Positions 34,501 to 43,678 of a DNA stretch of 64,000 bases are shown in pieces. A program made the position numbers and the translations under genes. The stretch is from assembly GCA_026415615.1 (NCBI GenBank), contig JAOAGT010000001.1, forward strand, positions 184,572-248,571. The letters run 5' to 3'. The stretch is from Thermoleophilia bacterium. Its GTDB lineage: Bacteria; Actinomycetota; Thermoleophilia; RBG-16-64-13. The notes beneath the pieces are model-generated. The model was not told the DNA's origin and searched no databases. It saw only the letters and a program-made list of their open reading frames with translations. Numbering within the stretch: the stretch's first letter is position 1; the number at the start of each line of letters is the position of its first letter.

Positions 34501-36654
34501 ATGAGCCCTAGATTTGTCCACCTGCTTGAACCTGGTCGGATCGGGTCGGTAATCACCCGCAACCGGATTGTTAAGACCGGGGCCTCCATGTGCTATTGGC
34601 ACAGTGATCACACCCACATGAGCGAGAAGGCCAAAGCGTACTACGGCGCAGTCGCACGGGGCGGCGTAGGCTTGCTTATTGTAGAGTCGCCTGTGGTCGA
34701 TTGGCCTTACGGTACTCGCTGGCGCGAGCGTTATCGCATTGATGATGACCGGTACATTGCCGGTTTAGCGGAACTTGCCGAAGTCATCCATGCGGCTGGT
34801 TGTCCCACGTTTGTCCAATTGTGGCATGACGGGCCATGGCAAAACCCGCTTTTCCCCGGGCCACCAGTCTACGAGGGTCCTCCTATTGGAGCGTCTCCCG
34901 TAAAGCTTGACGCTCCTGGTGACTTTCATCGGGACGTACCACGGCCATTGTCGGTCGGGGAGATCGAGACTCTCATAGACAAGTTCGCGAGCGCTGCTTT
35001 CCGCATCAAGCAGGCTGGCTTTGACGGGGTAGACATAAATGCGGCTAGCAGCCACCTCCTGCACAACTTCCTTTCGCCTTTCTGGAACAGACGCGAGGAC
35101 GAATATGGCGGAAGTGTAGAGAACCGTGCTCGTTTGCTCACTTCCATTATTAGGGAGATCAAGAGCCGCTGCGGCCATGATTTCGCGGTCAGCGTTCTCA
35201 TAAACGGGATCGAGCTTGGCCGGGCAATCGGGGTTGACGACGCTCGCTGCCTTACCCACGCTCAGGCCTTACAGATCGCTCGCCTTGTCGAGCAAGCAGG
35301 GGCTGATGCCATCCAAGTGCGGAACCACTGGCTGGGGTACCACGTCGGCGGGTTCTTCCCGGACTACCTTTTCTATCCTGAGCCGCCTATCCCAATAAGT
35401 CAGTTTCCCAGGGAGTACAACGCGAGACTCCGTGGCCCAGGCGCCAACATCTACTTGGCCGAGGCTCTTAAGCGGACAGTAAGCATTCCGGTGATTGTAG
35501 TGGGCAAGATGGATCCCCGGCTGGGTGAGCAGTATCTCCGCGAGGGTAAGGCGGACTTTATTGCGATGACTCGCCGCATTCAGGCCGACCCTGAGCTGCC
35601 CAACAAGCTGATCAGCGCGGCGGAAGATGATATCGCGCCGTGCACGGCGTGCGGCACCTGCCTTGACCAAAGTATCAGCATGGAACGCCGCTGTCGCATC
35701 AATGCGGCGCTCGGCACCGTTGAATACGAACTCAAACCAGCCGCCAGGCGCAAGAGAGTGGTGGTCGTTGGGGGAGGCCCAGCTGGACTCGAGGCAGCGA
35801 GGGTAGCGGCTGAGCGGGGGCACGAGGTGGTCTTGCTCGAAAAGTCTCGTCGGCTCGGCGGTCTTACCAACCTTGCGGCGCTGATCAAGGGCCTTGAACC
35901 AGAGGAACTTCCGGCCATCGTGAAGTATTACCGGCGCCGTCTTAAGAAGCTTGGCGTGAAAGTGCGGCTAGGTGTCAAAGCGGACGCCAGCCGCATAGCA
36001 GCTTTACACCCGGATGCAGTAGTCGTGGCTGTAGGTGGCAAACTGACCTCTCCCCCAGTAGCAACTGCTGGATTTTCCGAAGGCAGCATGGGGACCGAAG
36101 CTAGAAGCTCGGCGGACATGGCCCGGGTGCCGAAAATTTTGACCGCTCCTGAGCTCCACCGTAGAGTAAAGCCGTTCTTGCGGTTGTTTGGGCCCAAATT
36201 ACTGGGTTGGCTTACTCACATTTGGCTTCCCATAGGGAAGAAAGTGGTGGTTATCGGTGGAGGCTTTCAGGGCTTGGAGGTGGCCGAGTTTCTGGTCAAA
36301 CGCGGTCGCAAGGTTACGGTACTCGAGGAGTCTCCCGAGATTGGCGAGGGCGTTGTCGACTTCCGCTTGGGGATGTTGTTGGATTGGTTTGGCCGTCGCG
36401 GGGTGGAAATCGTCCCTTCGGTCTCAGATATCGCTGTGGTTCCGGGAGGCGTCCGCTTTGTGAGAGAGGACGGAAAGCCAGTGAGAGTCGAGGCGGATAC
36501 GGTCATCACGACGGCGCCTTTGATGCCAAACGACGAGCTGGCGCGAGAGATCGAAGGTCGTGTGGCCGAGGTGTACTGCATTGGCGATTCTAGTCAGGCA
36601 GGGTTGATTGTCGATGCAGTAGCTGCTGGCTGGCGGGTAGCACGACAACTTTGA
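34501..36654 (+). CDS. Iron-sulfur Old Yellow Enzyme family flavoprotein (BaiCD/BaiH / 2,4-dienoyl-CoA reductase type), copy 1
   Basis: From the ATG at 34501 this is 717 residues: an FMN TIM-barrel (about 1-365), a 4Fe-4S motif C381-x2-C384-x2-C387-x10-C398, then an FAD/NAD(P) domain with VVVVGGGPAGLEAARVAAER (about 420) and a second dinucleotide motif (VVVIGGGFQGLEVAEFL). Barrel marker: HNFLSPFWNRREDEYGG. This architecture fits 2,4-dienoyl-CoA reductase, enoate reductase and the bile-acid enzymes BaiCD/BaiH, which reduce C=C bonds. Spacing C-x2-C is one residue shorter than the C-x2-C-x3-C I recall for E. coli FadH. GAGGT precedes the ATG; a GTG at 34465 is an alternative. The next gene is a SnoaL-fold protein; paralogue at 44646. 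Confidence 0.92.
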   Translation: MSPRFVHLLEPGRIGSVITRNRIVKTGASMCYWHSDHTHMSEKAKAYYGAVARGGVGLLIVESPVVDWPYGTRWRERYRIDDDRYIAGLAELAEVIHAAGCPTFVQLWHDGPWQNPLFPGPPVYEGPPIGASPVKLDAPGDFHRDVPRPLSVGEIETLIDKFASAAFRIKQAGFDGVDINAASSHLLHNFLSPFWNRREDEYGGSVENRARLLTSIIREIKSRCGHDFAVSVLINGIELGRAIGVDDARCLTHAQALQIARLVEQAGADAIQVRNHWLGYHVGGFFPDYLFYPEPPIPISQFPREYNARLRGPGANIYLAEALKRTVSIPVIVVGKMDPRLGEQYLREGKADFIAMTRRIQADPELPNKLISAAEDDIAPCTACGTCLDQSISMERRCRINAALGTVEYELKPAARRKRVVVVGGGPAGLEAARVAAERGHEVVLLEKSRRLGGLTNLAALIKGLEPEELPAIVKYYRRRLKKLGVKVRLGVKADASRIAALHPDAVVVAVGGKLTSPPVATAGFSEGSMGTEARSSADMARVPKILTAPELHRRVKPFLRLFGPKLLGWLTHIWLPIGKKVVVIGGGFQGLEVAEFLVKRGRKVTVLEESPEIGEGVVDFRLGMLLDWFGRRGVEIVPSVSDIAVVPGGVRFVREDGKPVRVEADTVITTAPLMPNDELAREIEGRVAEVYCIGDSSQAGLIVDAVAAGWRVARQL

Positions 36655-36677
36655 AGGTAAAAGGAAGGGAGTAAACC

Positions 36678-37184
36678 GTGGAAACCAACGAGATGCAGGC
36701 ACGCATCGCTGAGCTGGAGGCCACGATCAAAGAGCTTACCGAACGGCTCCGAGTGGTCGAAGATGTGAGGGAAATTCAGGAACTTCAGTATAGATACGTA
36801 AATGCTCTCATGGCGACTGATTGGGACGTGTGTGCGGAGTGTTTCGCCGAGGACGCGCTCGTTGATGTTTATCTACACGACCCAGTCCGCGGCAAAGAGA
36901 ACATCCGCAGATGGTTCAAGGAAGAGCTTTCCAAGACGCATGCGGGAAAAGAAGGAGACGTTTGCATTCACCCGATCATCGAGGTAAACGGCGACCGGGC
37001 AAAGGGCGATTTCATGCTCTACATGATGTACTTCTATCCGCGCACAGGCCAGTCGCTGTTTTGGGTACGGGGTCAGTACCAGAATGAGTACGTTCGCGAA
37101 AACGGACGCTGGAAGATCGCTGTTATGCGGTGGAGTGAGCTACAGGGTCTTCCCGGGGGCGGGCCGCCGACTGGGCTGTGGTGA
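36678..37184 (+). CDS. SnoaL/NTF2-fold protein with N-terminal coiled coil, BaiE-like
   Basis: The 168-residue protein begins with a heptad-like helix (METNEMQARIAELEATIKEL) and continues as a SnoaL_4-type domain, with helix 1 QELQYRYVNALMATDWDV and a C-terminal strand NGRWKIAVMRWSEL. Members of this fold with the same small size include the bile-acid 7-alpha-dehydratase BaiE and ketosteroid isomerases, which use Tyr, Asp and His in a cone-shaped cavity. Tyr40 and His98 are candidates here but were not verified by alignment. The GTG start has AAGGAAGGGA upstream, and it is 23 bases after the OYE gene, so the pair is probably one functional module (reduction plus dehydration/isomerisation). 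Confidence 0.82.
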   Translation: METNEMQARIAELEATIKELTERLRVVEDVREIQELQYRYVNALMATDWDVCAECFAEDALVDVYLHDPVRGKENIRRWFKEELSKTHAGKEGDVCIHPIIEVNGDRAKGDFMLYMMYFYPRTGQSLFWVRGQYQNEYVRENGRWKIAVMRWSELQGLPGGGPPTGLW

Positions 37185-37241
37185 GCCACTGCTCCGACGG
37201 CTGGCGATCGGTGTAGCGGTGTAGCTAGGGGCAATTTGTTC

Positions 37242-37270
37242 TTGACAGTGGCGGACTTGCTTGTCAGAAT
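37242..37270 (+). promoter_or_regulatory. Promoter of the tetR-headed operon
   Basis: TTGACA (37242-37247), a 17-base spacer and CAGAAT (37265-37270) form a near-consensus -35/-10 pair. The predicted start falls inside the operator that begins 3 bases after the -10. Confidence 0.72.
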
Positions 37271-37272
37271 GG

Positions 37273-37290
37273 ATAGAGCGAGCGCTCTAT
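37273..37290. promoter_or_regulatory. TetR-type operator 2 (autoregulation site)
   Basis: ATAGAGCGAGCGCTCTAT is an 8-bp-arm palindrome with a 2-base centre, the most symmetrical of the three sites. It overlaps the expected transcription start and lies 40 bases before the tetR start codon, so repression and autoregulation are expected. Confidence 0.88.
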
Positions 37291-37329
37291 CGAAATAGCG
37301 GCTCCGTCATTAGCGCGGGGGTCATTTAG

Positions 37330-38028
37330 ATGCTGGATACCACTACCAAGCGACAAATTCGTGAGATGGAGAGGCGAGTGGCGGAGACTTCGCTGCCGGC
37401 AGCCTCAACCGATCCCGAACTCACCGCCATAAAGCAGAGGCTCATCGTTGAGAGAGCCAGTCCAATTCTGTTTAAGAAGGGCTTTGGCAAGACTTCCATC
37501 CGCGAGATTGCAGCAGCCTGCGGCATGTCGATGGGGCAGCTGTACCACTACATCTCCTCAAAAGACGACATTCTTTACCTGATGCATGTATACAGCCAGG
37601 AGATGTGGCATCAGGTTCTTTCTCAGGCGGGTTTCGACGAGATCACGGACCCGCTGGAAAAGCTCAAGCACGGGTTGCGAGTGACTATCAAGCATCTTTC
37701 CGACAACCGCGAGCTTTACCGTTTCATCTTCACCGAGAGCAAGTATCTTGATCGTGATCACCTCCGCAAGGCTCTGGACCTCGATGACAAGAACGTGGTT
37801 GGCTTCTATCGACACCTGCTTTCCCTTATCCCGGGAAATCGCCTGCAGGGTCGGGAGGCTGACATTGCGGCCAACCTCATTTCCTACATGTGTTTGTTCC
37901 TTGCCATGAGGGGCTGGAACCTGCACATCCGGGGTCCGGCGGATGTAGACGAGATAGTGGATTTCCTGGTGGATTTCATCATCCGCGGTCTGGATCTGGA
38001 CCGCCAGGTAGACAAAGAGGAGGCTTAA
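37330..38028 (+). CDS. TetR family regulator of the catabolic regulon
   Basis: This 232-residue protein has an N-terminal extension of about 30 residues and then a TetR helix-turn-helix (about 38-84): PILFKKGFGKTSIREIAAAC followed by GMSMGQLYHYISSKDD. The C-terminal domain is helical and presumably binds an acyl-CoA or other pathway ligand, as in FadR/PsrA/KstR-type TetR repressors. The ribosome-binding site is weak (GCGGGGGTC). It lies directly behind operator 2 and heads an operon containing fadN-like, thiolase and dehydrogenase genes, starting 3 bases before fadN. The match of its own promoter palindrome with two others in the window makes it the likely repressor of all three. Confidence 0.91.
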   Translation: MLDTTTKRQIREMERRVAETSLPAASTDPELTAIKQRLIVERASPILFKKGFGKTSIREIAAACGMSMGQLYHYISSKDDILYLMHVYSQEMWHQVLSQAGFDEITDPLEKLKHGLRVTIKHLSDNRELYRFIFTESKYLDRDHLRKALDLDDKNVVGFYRHLLSLIPGNRLQGREADIAANLISYMCLFLAMRGWNLHIRGPADVDEIVDFLVDFIIRGLDLDRQVDKEEA

Positions 38029-38031
38029 CGC

Positions 38032-40410
38032 ATGCTAGTTGTTCGAAGGGCGGCAGTACTGGGCGCGGGCCGCATGGGTACGGCGGTGGCAGCCCACTTG
38101 GCCAATGCTGGTATTCCCACGCTGCTTCTGGACTTGGTTCCCACGGAGCTGACCGAAGAAGAAAAGGCCAAGGGGCTGGATCTGAGCCACCCCAGTGTGC
38201 GGAACCGCCTTGCTACGTCTGCGGTGGAAACCGCGGCAAAGAGCAGACCGGCTGCCTTTGCGCATCCCTCCCGGATTGGGCTTATAACTCCGGGGAACGT
38301 TGAGGATGACCTTCCCAAATTAGCGAGCGTCGACTGGGTTATAGAGGCGGTGGTAGAAAAGCTCGACGTAAAGAAGGACATCCTGGCTCGAATTGCTCCA
38401 TATCTGGGGCCCAAGACCATCGTTTCAACCAACTCTTCCGGTCTTTCTGTAAACGCGATGGCCGAGGCCCTGCCTCCGGAGGTTAAGCGGCGCTTTCTGG
38501 GCAGTCATTTCTTCTTCCCGCCTCGCTATATGTATCTGCTCGAACTTATTCCGGGGAACGACACCGATCCCGAAGTGGTGGAGGGGCTCAAAGATTTTGC
38601 CGAGCTGCGGCTGGGAAAGGGCGTGGTCATAAGCAGAGACCGGCCCAACTTTGTGGCTAACCGCATCGGGATTTTCTCCACGGTCTACGCCATCAACACC
38701 CAGGACAAGTACGGTCTTACTATCGAGGAGGTAGACGCCGCAAGTGGCCGGGCACTTGCTCGCTCGGTGACTGCCACGTATGGCACCTCTAACTTGGCGG
38801 GAACAGACGTGTTGGCTTACGCAGTGTCCAGCCACTACGAAGCTGCTCCCGACGACGAAATGCGCGAGATGTGGCGTCTTCCCGAATGGATTTTGGAGAT
38901 GCTGCGGCGCGGTTACCTTGGCGAAAAGACCGGCGGCAGCTTCTTTAGGGAAAAGCGGACACTGGTCATTGATCCTGCCACCCTCGAATACCGTCCATGG
39001 CAAGACCCACGCTACTCCAGCATCGCCGAAGCCAACAAGATCTCCGATCCTGTCGAGCGGGTAAAGAAGTTCATATCGTTCGACGATCCTGCGGCCCGTT
39101 TTGGCTGGGATCTGCTGGCTGCTACATGGGTCTATGCCGCTAACCGGATCCCAGAAATTTGCGACGACATTGCCACCATCGACCGCGCCATGCGGTGGGG
39201 CTATGCCTGGGAACTTGGCCCGTTCGAACTATGGGACGGCGTAGGTGTGCGTGAGACGGTTAGGAGGATGCTGGACGAAGGCCGCGCCGTGCCCGAGTGG
39301 GTAGTGACGCTGGCTGAATCAGACTACCCGTACTTCTACAAGAAAGAGCGGGACCAGCTTCTTGTTTGGGGGCCAGGGCAGACTGAGCACAAACCGCTTC
39401 CGCCTCGTCCTCGCATCATTGTTCTCAAAGACCTCAAGGCCGCGGGCAAGACGCTCGATGAGTGCGAAGACGCGAGCCTAATTGATCTGGGCGACCGGGT
39501 GGCCTGCGTAGAGTTTCATACCAAGGCCAACATTGCTAGCTTAGGCGCTCTTACTTTCATCGAGAAGGCAATTCAAGAAGCAGGGCGTGATTACGACGCT
39601 CTAGTAATCGGCAATCAGGGCTCCAACTTCTCTGCTGGCGCTGACCTGAGGATGATGTCGGAGCTCATCGCTGCTGAGAAGTGGGACGAGATCGACCAGG
39701 CTCTGCGCACAGCCCAGCGGGTGAGCATGGCAATCAAATACGCGCCCATACCTGTTGTGGCGGCGCCGTTTGGCCGTGTGCTCGGTGGAGGTCTCGAGGT
39801 TTGCCTGCACTGTCACCACGTGCAAGCGGATGCCGAGGTCGCCATGGGCCTCGTCGAAACCAGCGTCGGCCTGGTTCCTTCGGCAGGGGGAATCAAAGAA
39901 ATGCTCGTGCGGGCTACAGCTCGGTCGCAGGGCTTGACATGGCCGTTCCCGTTTGTGCGGCAGGCGCTTGATGCCATCAGCCAAGCAAAGGTCAGCTCGT
40001 CTGCGTGGGAGGCTTTTGATCTAGGCTATCTGCGCGAAGGCGATCGGGTAACCATGAACCGGGAAAGCCTTATCTACGCGGCCAAGCGGGCGGCGCTTGC
40101 CTTGCTCGAAGGGGGCTGGCAACCGCCTATTCCTGCCAAGGTAAAGGTAATGGGCCGGGACGGCGTCGGCACGTTCCGCGCGGTGCTGGACAACATCCAC
40201 GGCGGAGGATTCATGACAGACCACGACCGGTACTTGGCTGGCAAGGTGGCCTGGGTCCTGTCTGGTGGCGACGTGGAAACTCATACCGAGGTCGACGAAG
40301 AGTATCTGCTTGCCTTGGAGCGCAAAGCCTTCTTGGAGGTGTGTCGCACTCCGAAATCTGTTGAGCGAATAAATCACATGCTAGCTACCGGCAAGCCGCT
40401 CCGCAACTAA
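38032..40410 (+). CDS. fadN: 3-hydroxyacyl-CoA dehydrogenase / enoyl-CoA hydratase fusion (FadN-like)
   Basis: This 792-residue bifunctional enzyme carries out hydration of enoyl-CoA and NAD-dependent oxidation of the resulting 3-hydroxyacyl-CoA. Order: HCDH N-terminal domain (about 1-195, with AAVLGAGRMGTAVAAHLANA), HCDH C-terminal region (to about 400), then the hydratase domain (about 460-720) with FSAGADLRMM and GRVLGGGLEVCLH. A catalytic His is expected in GSHFFFPPR. This dehydrogenase-first order and the 790-residue length match FadN of Bacillus, not FadB. ATG 38032 is 3 bases after tetR. It is followed by a thiolase, completing the last steps of beta-oxidation. Confidence 0.92.
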   Translation: MLVVRRAAVLGAGRMGTAVAAHLANAGIPTLLLDLVPTELTEEEKAKGLDLSHPSVRNRLATSAVETAAKSRPAAFAHPSRIGLITPGNVEDDLPKLASVDWVIEAVVEKLDVKKDILARIAPYLGPKTIVSTNSSGLSVNAMAEALPPEVKRRFLGSHFFFPPRYMYLLELIPGNDTDPEVVEGLKDFAELRLGKGVVISRDRPNFVANRIGIFSTVYAINTQDKYGLTIEEVDAASGRALARSVTATYGTSNLAGTDVLAYAVSSHYEAAPDDEMREMWRLPEWILEMLRRGYLGEKTGGSFFREKRTLVIDPATLEYRPWQDPRYSSIAEANKISDPVERVKKFISFDDPAARFGWDLLAATWVYAANRIPEICDDIATIDRAMRWGYAWELGPFELWDGVGVRETVRRMLDEGRAVPEWVVTLAESDYPYFYKKERDQLLVWGPGQTEHKPLPPRPRIIVLKDLKAAGKTLDECEDASLIDLGDRVACVEFHTKANIASLGALTFIEKAIQEAGRDYDALVIGNQGSNFSAGADLRMMSELIAAEKWDEIDQALRTAQRVSMAIKYAPIPVVAAPFGRVLGGGLEVCLHCHHVQADAEVAMGLVETSVGLVPSAGGIKEMLVRATARSQGLTWPFPFVRQALDAISQAKVSSSAWEAFDLGYLREGDRVTMNRESLIYAAKRAALALLEGGWQPPIPAKVKVMGRDGVGTFRAVLDNIHGGGFMTDHDRYLAGKVAWVLSGGDVETHTEVDEEYLLALERKAFLEVCRTPKSVERINHMLATGKPLRN

Positions 40411-40450
40411 GGTTGAGCGGTCGGAGCCGTTTACCGGAAGGAGAGGTTTA

Positions 40451-41629
40451 ATGAGAGAAGCAGTAATCGTATCTGCGGTTAGGACTCCGGTGGGCAAGGC
40501 TCCCCGGGGCATGTTCCGTACTCTTGGCCCCGAAGTCATGGCGGTGGCGGCCATAAAGGGAGCCTTGGCGCGGGTCCCTGCCCTTGACCCCGCAGAGATT
40601 GACGATTGCATCTTTGGCTGTGCTTTTCCCGAAGCTGAGCAGGGTCTCAATATTGGGCGGAACTATGCTTTGCAGGCTGGGTTGCCCCAGTCGGTGCCTG
40701 GATTCACTCTAAACCGGTTCTGCGCCTCAGGCTTGCAGGCCATTGCTTTGGGGGCGCAAGCCATCATGAGCGGCATGGCCGACGTCATTCTAGCTGGCGG
40801 GGTGGAATCCATGTCTCGGGTCACTCCGGGGGGTAACAGGCCCATCTATAACGATGAGCTGCAGGATATCGCTCCTGGCATATATATGAGCATGGGGCTC
40901 ACCGCCGAAGAGGTGGCCTCCCGTTTTAACATTACGCGCGAAGAGCAGGACATCTTCGCTTCTGAGAGCCACATGCGAGCGCTTGCGGCTCAGGCTGAGG
41001 GCAGGTTCGATGAGGAAATCGTCCCTGTGGAAGTCAAGCGCTGGCTTCCGGGTCCAGATGGCTCGGTGGTTGAAACCACCACTATTGCTACCAAGGACGA
41101 GGGGCCGCGGCCGGGCAGCACTGTGGAGGTGTTGAGTCGGTTAAAGCCTGTATTCAAAAAGGATGGGACGGTCACCGCGGGCAACTCTTCGCAGACCAGC
41201 GATGGGGCGGCGGCTGCCATCGTGATGAGTGCCGAGAAAGCCGAGGCCTTGGGTATTGAGCCCCTCGGTCGCTTCGTGGCCTTTGCAGCTGCGGGATGTG
41301 ATCCGTCTGTGATGGGAATTGGGCCGGTTTTTGCTATTCCCAAGGTACTGGAGATTGCCAAGCTCAAACTGGATGACATTGACCTAATCGAGCTCAACGA
41401 GGCCTTTGCTAGCCAGTCTGTTTACTGCATGAAGAAGCTTGGCCTAAGCAGGGAGATTCTAAATGTCAACGGGGGAGCCATCGCCCTAGGTCATCCCCTG
41501 GGAGCTACTGGCGCCAAGCTGGTGGCTACTCTCTTGCACGAAATGAGGCGGCGCAAGAGTCGGTATGGAATTGTGAGCATGTGTGCGGCGGGCGGTCTTG
41601 GGGCGGCCGCCATCTTTGAACGGATTTAG
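40451..41629 (+). CDS. fadA: Acetyl-CoA acyltransferase (thiolase)
   Basis: This enzyme cleaves 3-oxoacyl-CoA with CoA to acetyl-CoA and a shortened acyl-CoA. The 392-residue protein has the nucleophilic Cys91 (NRFCASGLQA), His348 in IALGHPLGATG and the second Cys378 in CAAGGLGAA, the standard thiolase triad. AAGGAGAGG precedes the ATG. It sits between the FadN-like fusion and an M24-family gene in the tetR operon. Whether the natural substrate is a linear or a cyclic 3-ketoacyl-CoA cannot be told from the sequence. Confidence 0.94.
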   Translation: MREAVIVSAVRTPVGKAPRGMFRTLGPEVMAVAAIKGALARVPALDPAEIDDCIFGCAFPEAEQGLNIGRNYALQAGLPQSVPGFTLNRFCASGLQAIALGAQAIMSGMADVILAGGVESMSRVTPGGNRPIYNDELQDIAPGIYMSMGLTAEEVASRFNITREEQDIFASESHMRALAAQAEGRFDEEIVPVEVKRWLPGPDGSVVETTTIATKDEGPRPGSTVEVLSRLKPVFKKDGTVTAGNSSQTSDGAAAAIVMSAEKAEALGIEPLGRFVAFAAAGCDPSVMGIGPVFAIPKVLEIAKLKLDDIDLIELNEAFASQSVYCMKKLGLSREILNVNGGAIALGHPLGATGAKLVATLLHEMRRRKSRYGIVSMCAAGGLGAAAIFERI

Positions 41630-41646
41630 CAGACGAGGAGGGATCG

Positions 41647-42891
41647 ATGGCGCTCGGGAAGTACGCGGTCGATTTTGAGCAGCGGGTAGACTACGACCGC
41701 CTGCGCAGAGAAAGGCTGCAAAGAGCCAAAGACCAGATGATCAAGGACGGCCTTGGGGCCATCGTCACCTGGGATGAGGCTAATGTTCGCTATCTGACCG
41801 GTTACTACATCACCACACCCAACCGGCCGCTTGAGGCGCAGTTTGCCTTCTGCGCCAGAAACGGCCAGCCGCACCTGATTGGCGGCAATAATCAGGAGGA
41901 ACTCATTAAGCGTATGCCCTGGATGGAAGGGCGAATTCACGCGCCAGCCGCCATTCCCAAGATTGCCGCTTTCGGTCCGGACGATCCGGTGGTGGAGAAA
42001 TTGGTCGATCAAATAGGTCGGCTAATGGCGGAGTATGGGGTTGAGAAAGAGCCCCTAGGCATCGACGGCACCACTATGTCTTACGTTTATGCCGAAGCTT
42101 TCAAGAAGAAGGGCATTCAGGTGGTACACGCCAAGCCTACCATGGACTATGCCCGCATGATCAAGACCCAGGACGAGATTGAACTCATGCGCATTACCTG
42201 CGCGCACTCCGAAAAAGTATTTGCCGCCATCGTGGATGCAATCAGGCCAGGGGTGCGGGAATGTGACCTGGTGGCGATCGGGATGAAGATCCTGTACGAG
42301 GAGGGTGTCGACCATACCGAGGACCTGGTGGTTTGTTCTGGTTTCAACACCAACCCATACGGCTGGTCGTTTACCGATAAGCCCATTCAAGTCGGCGATC
42401 TTGTCTACGTTGATGTTGACGGCGCGTCCTACCAGGGCTACAAGTCCTGCGTTTACCGCACGTTCTGCTGCGGCAAGGCCACTCAGGAGCAAAAAGACCT
42501 CTATGCAGAGTGCCACAAGATGCTTTTTGATGCTCTTAGCACGGTCAAGGACGGTTCTACCGACTGGCAGCTTCTGGACAAGTGGCCTGACTCTCCCGAG
42601 TATTGGGGCTACAAGACCTGGAATGAGGTAGGTCCTTACTGCATTGGGCACGGACTCGGTCTTACCCTTCATGACCGTCCCTTCTTCAACCGCATGAATC
42701 AGGTGGCGGGTGCTCCGGAGCAAACCTTCCGCGAAGGCATGGTGCTGGCGGTCGAGTGCTATGCGGGACGCAAGGGTGGCAAGCACGGCGTGCGTCTGGA
42801 AGAGAACATCCTAGTAACTAAGGATGGGTACGAGCGGCTCACCCTCTTCCCCATCGACGAATTGATCGAGTGCTGGATCCCCTACAGATGA
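41647..42891 (+). CDS. M24 (Xaa-Pro peptidase / creatinase) family protein with altered metal site
   Basis: The 414-residue protein has the creatinase/prolidase N-terminal domain and the pita-bread M24 domain. Metal-site residues that can be seen are Asp256 and Asp258 (YVDVDGA), His335 (GHGLGLTLHD), Glu370 (VLAVECY) and Glu385 (VRLEENILV). The second Asp of the canonical set (as in SDxTRTF) is replaced by Cys268 (SCVYRTF). The enzyme may therefore not be a normal dinuclear peptidase; creatinases have no metal and DddP in this family is a lyase, so a non-peptidase catabolic role is possible. It lies inside a beta-oxidation operon, 17 bases after thiolase, with GAGGAGGG upstream. Confidence 0.86.
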   Translation: MALGKYAVDFEQRVDYDRLRRERLQRAKDQMIKDGLGAIVTWDEANVRYLTGYYITTPNRPLEAQFAFCARNGQPHLIGGNNQEELIKRMPWMEGRIHAPAAIPKIAAFGPDDPVVEKLVDQIGRLMAEYGVEKEPLGIDGTTMSYVYAEAFKKKGIQVVHAKPTMDYARMIKTQDEIELMRITCAHSEKVFAAIVDAIRPGVRECDLVAIGMKILYEEGVDHTEDLVVCSGFNTNPYGWSFTDKPIQVGDLVYVDVDGASYQGYKSCVYRTFCCGKATQEQKDLYAECHKMLFDALSTVKDGSTDWQLLDKWPDSPEYWGYKTWNEVGPYCIGHGLGLTLHDRPFFNRMNQVAGAPEQTFREGMVLAVECYAGRKGGKHGVRLEENILVTKDGYERLTLFPIDELIECWIPYR

Positions 42892-42901
42892 GAGGTGAAC
42901 C

Positions 42902-43678
42902 ATGGCCGATCTCTTTAGACTTGACGGCAAAGTAGCGGTCGTTGTCGGTGGGGGTGGCGGGATAGGCAAGGCGCTTGCTCTTGGGCTGGCCCGCTACGGC
43001 GCAGACGTGGCTTTGGCCAGCCGGAACTTGGAGAAGCTGCAAAAAGTGGCGGAAGAGATCGCTGGAGATCCCGAGATCAACACGAGAGTGCTTGCCTTCC
43101 AGATGGATGCCACGGACGAGGCGAGCGTCAAACAGGCCGCGCAGGAGATCTTGGCGGCACTAGGCACCGTGGACATCTTAGTGAACGCCCAGGGCCAAAA
43201 CATAAAGCAACCACTTGAGGGTTTCCCTGTAACCGACTGGGACACCCTTTTTGAAAGCAATGTGAAGAGCGTCATGCTGTGCTGCAGAGAATTCGGCAAG
43301 ATTATGCTCGAAAAGAAGAAGGGCAAGATCATAAACATCTCTTCTGTAGCGGGCGATCGCGGGGTTCCTCTTGCGGGCAACACCGGGTACTGCGCCTCGA
43401 AGGCAGCAGTCAGCAATTTTACCCGCATGCTGGCCTACGAGTGGGCCAAGATTCCTATCCATGTGAATGCCATCGCTCCTTCGGTGATCTTCACTGAGGG
43501 AATGCGCCGGGCGCTCCCTCCCGAAGTGCTAGCCGGGGCGACGGCCCTGCATCCTATGGGTCGAGTAGGGGAGCCGGAGGATCTTATCGGAGCCTGCGTT
43601 TACCTAGCTTCGGCTGCCTCTGACTTCATGACCGGGCAGATTCTCTACGTTGACGGAGGACGGACCTGTGCCGCCTAA
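42902..43678 (+). CDS. Short-chain dehydrogenase/reductase (SDR)
   Basis: This 258-residue oxidoreductase has a Gly-rich cofactor motif GGGGGIG (residues 17-23), a VNAQG motif in place of the NNAG and the catalytic Tyr-x3-Lys in GYCASK, followed by the usual SDR C-terminus with QILYVDGG. It probably acts on a 3-hydroxy or ring alcohol in the pathway. The ATG follows GAGAGGTGAACC. The next gene starts inside its last codons (11-nt overlap), which points to tight coupling to the hydroxyacyl-CoA dehydrogenase. Confidence 0.9.
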   Translation: MADLFRLDGKVAVVVGGGGGIGKALALGLARYGADVALASRNLEKLQKVAEEIAGDPEINTRVLAFQMDATDEASVKQAAQEILAALGTVDILVNAQGQNIKQPLEGFPVTDWDTLFESNVKSVMLCCREFGKIMLEKKKGKIINISSVAGDRGVPLAGNTGYCASKAAVSNFTRMLAYEWAKIPIHVNAIAPSVIFTEGMRRALPPEVLAGATALHPMGRVGEPEDLIGACVYLASAASDFMTGQILYVDGGRTCAA

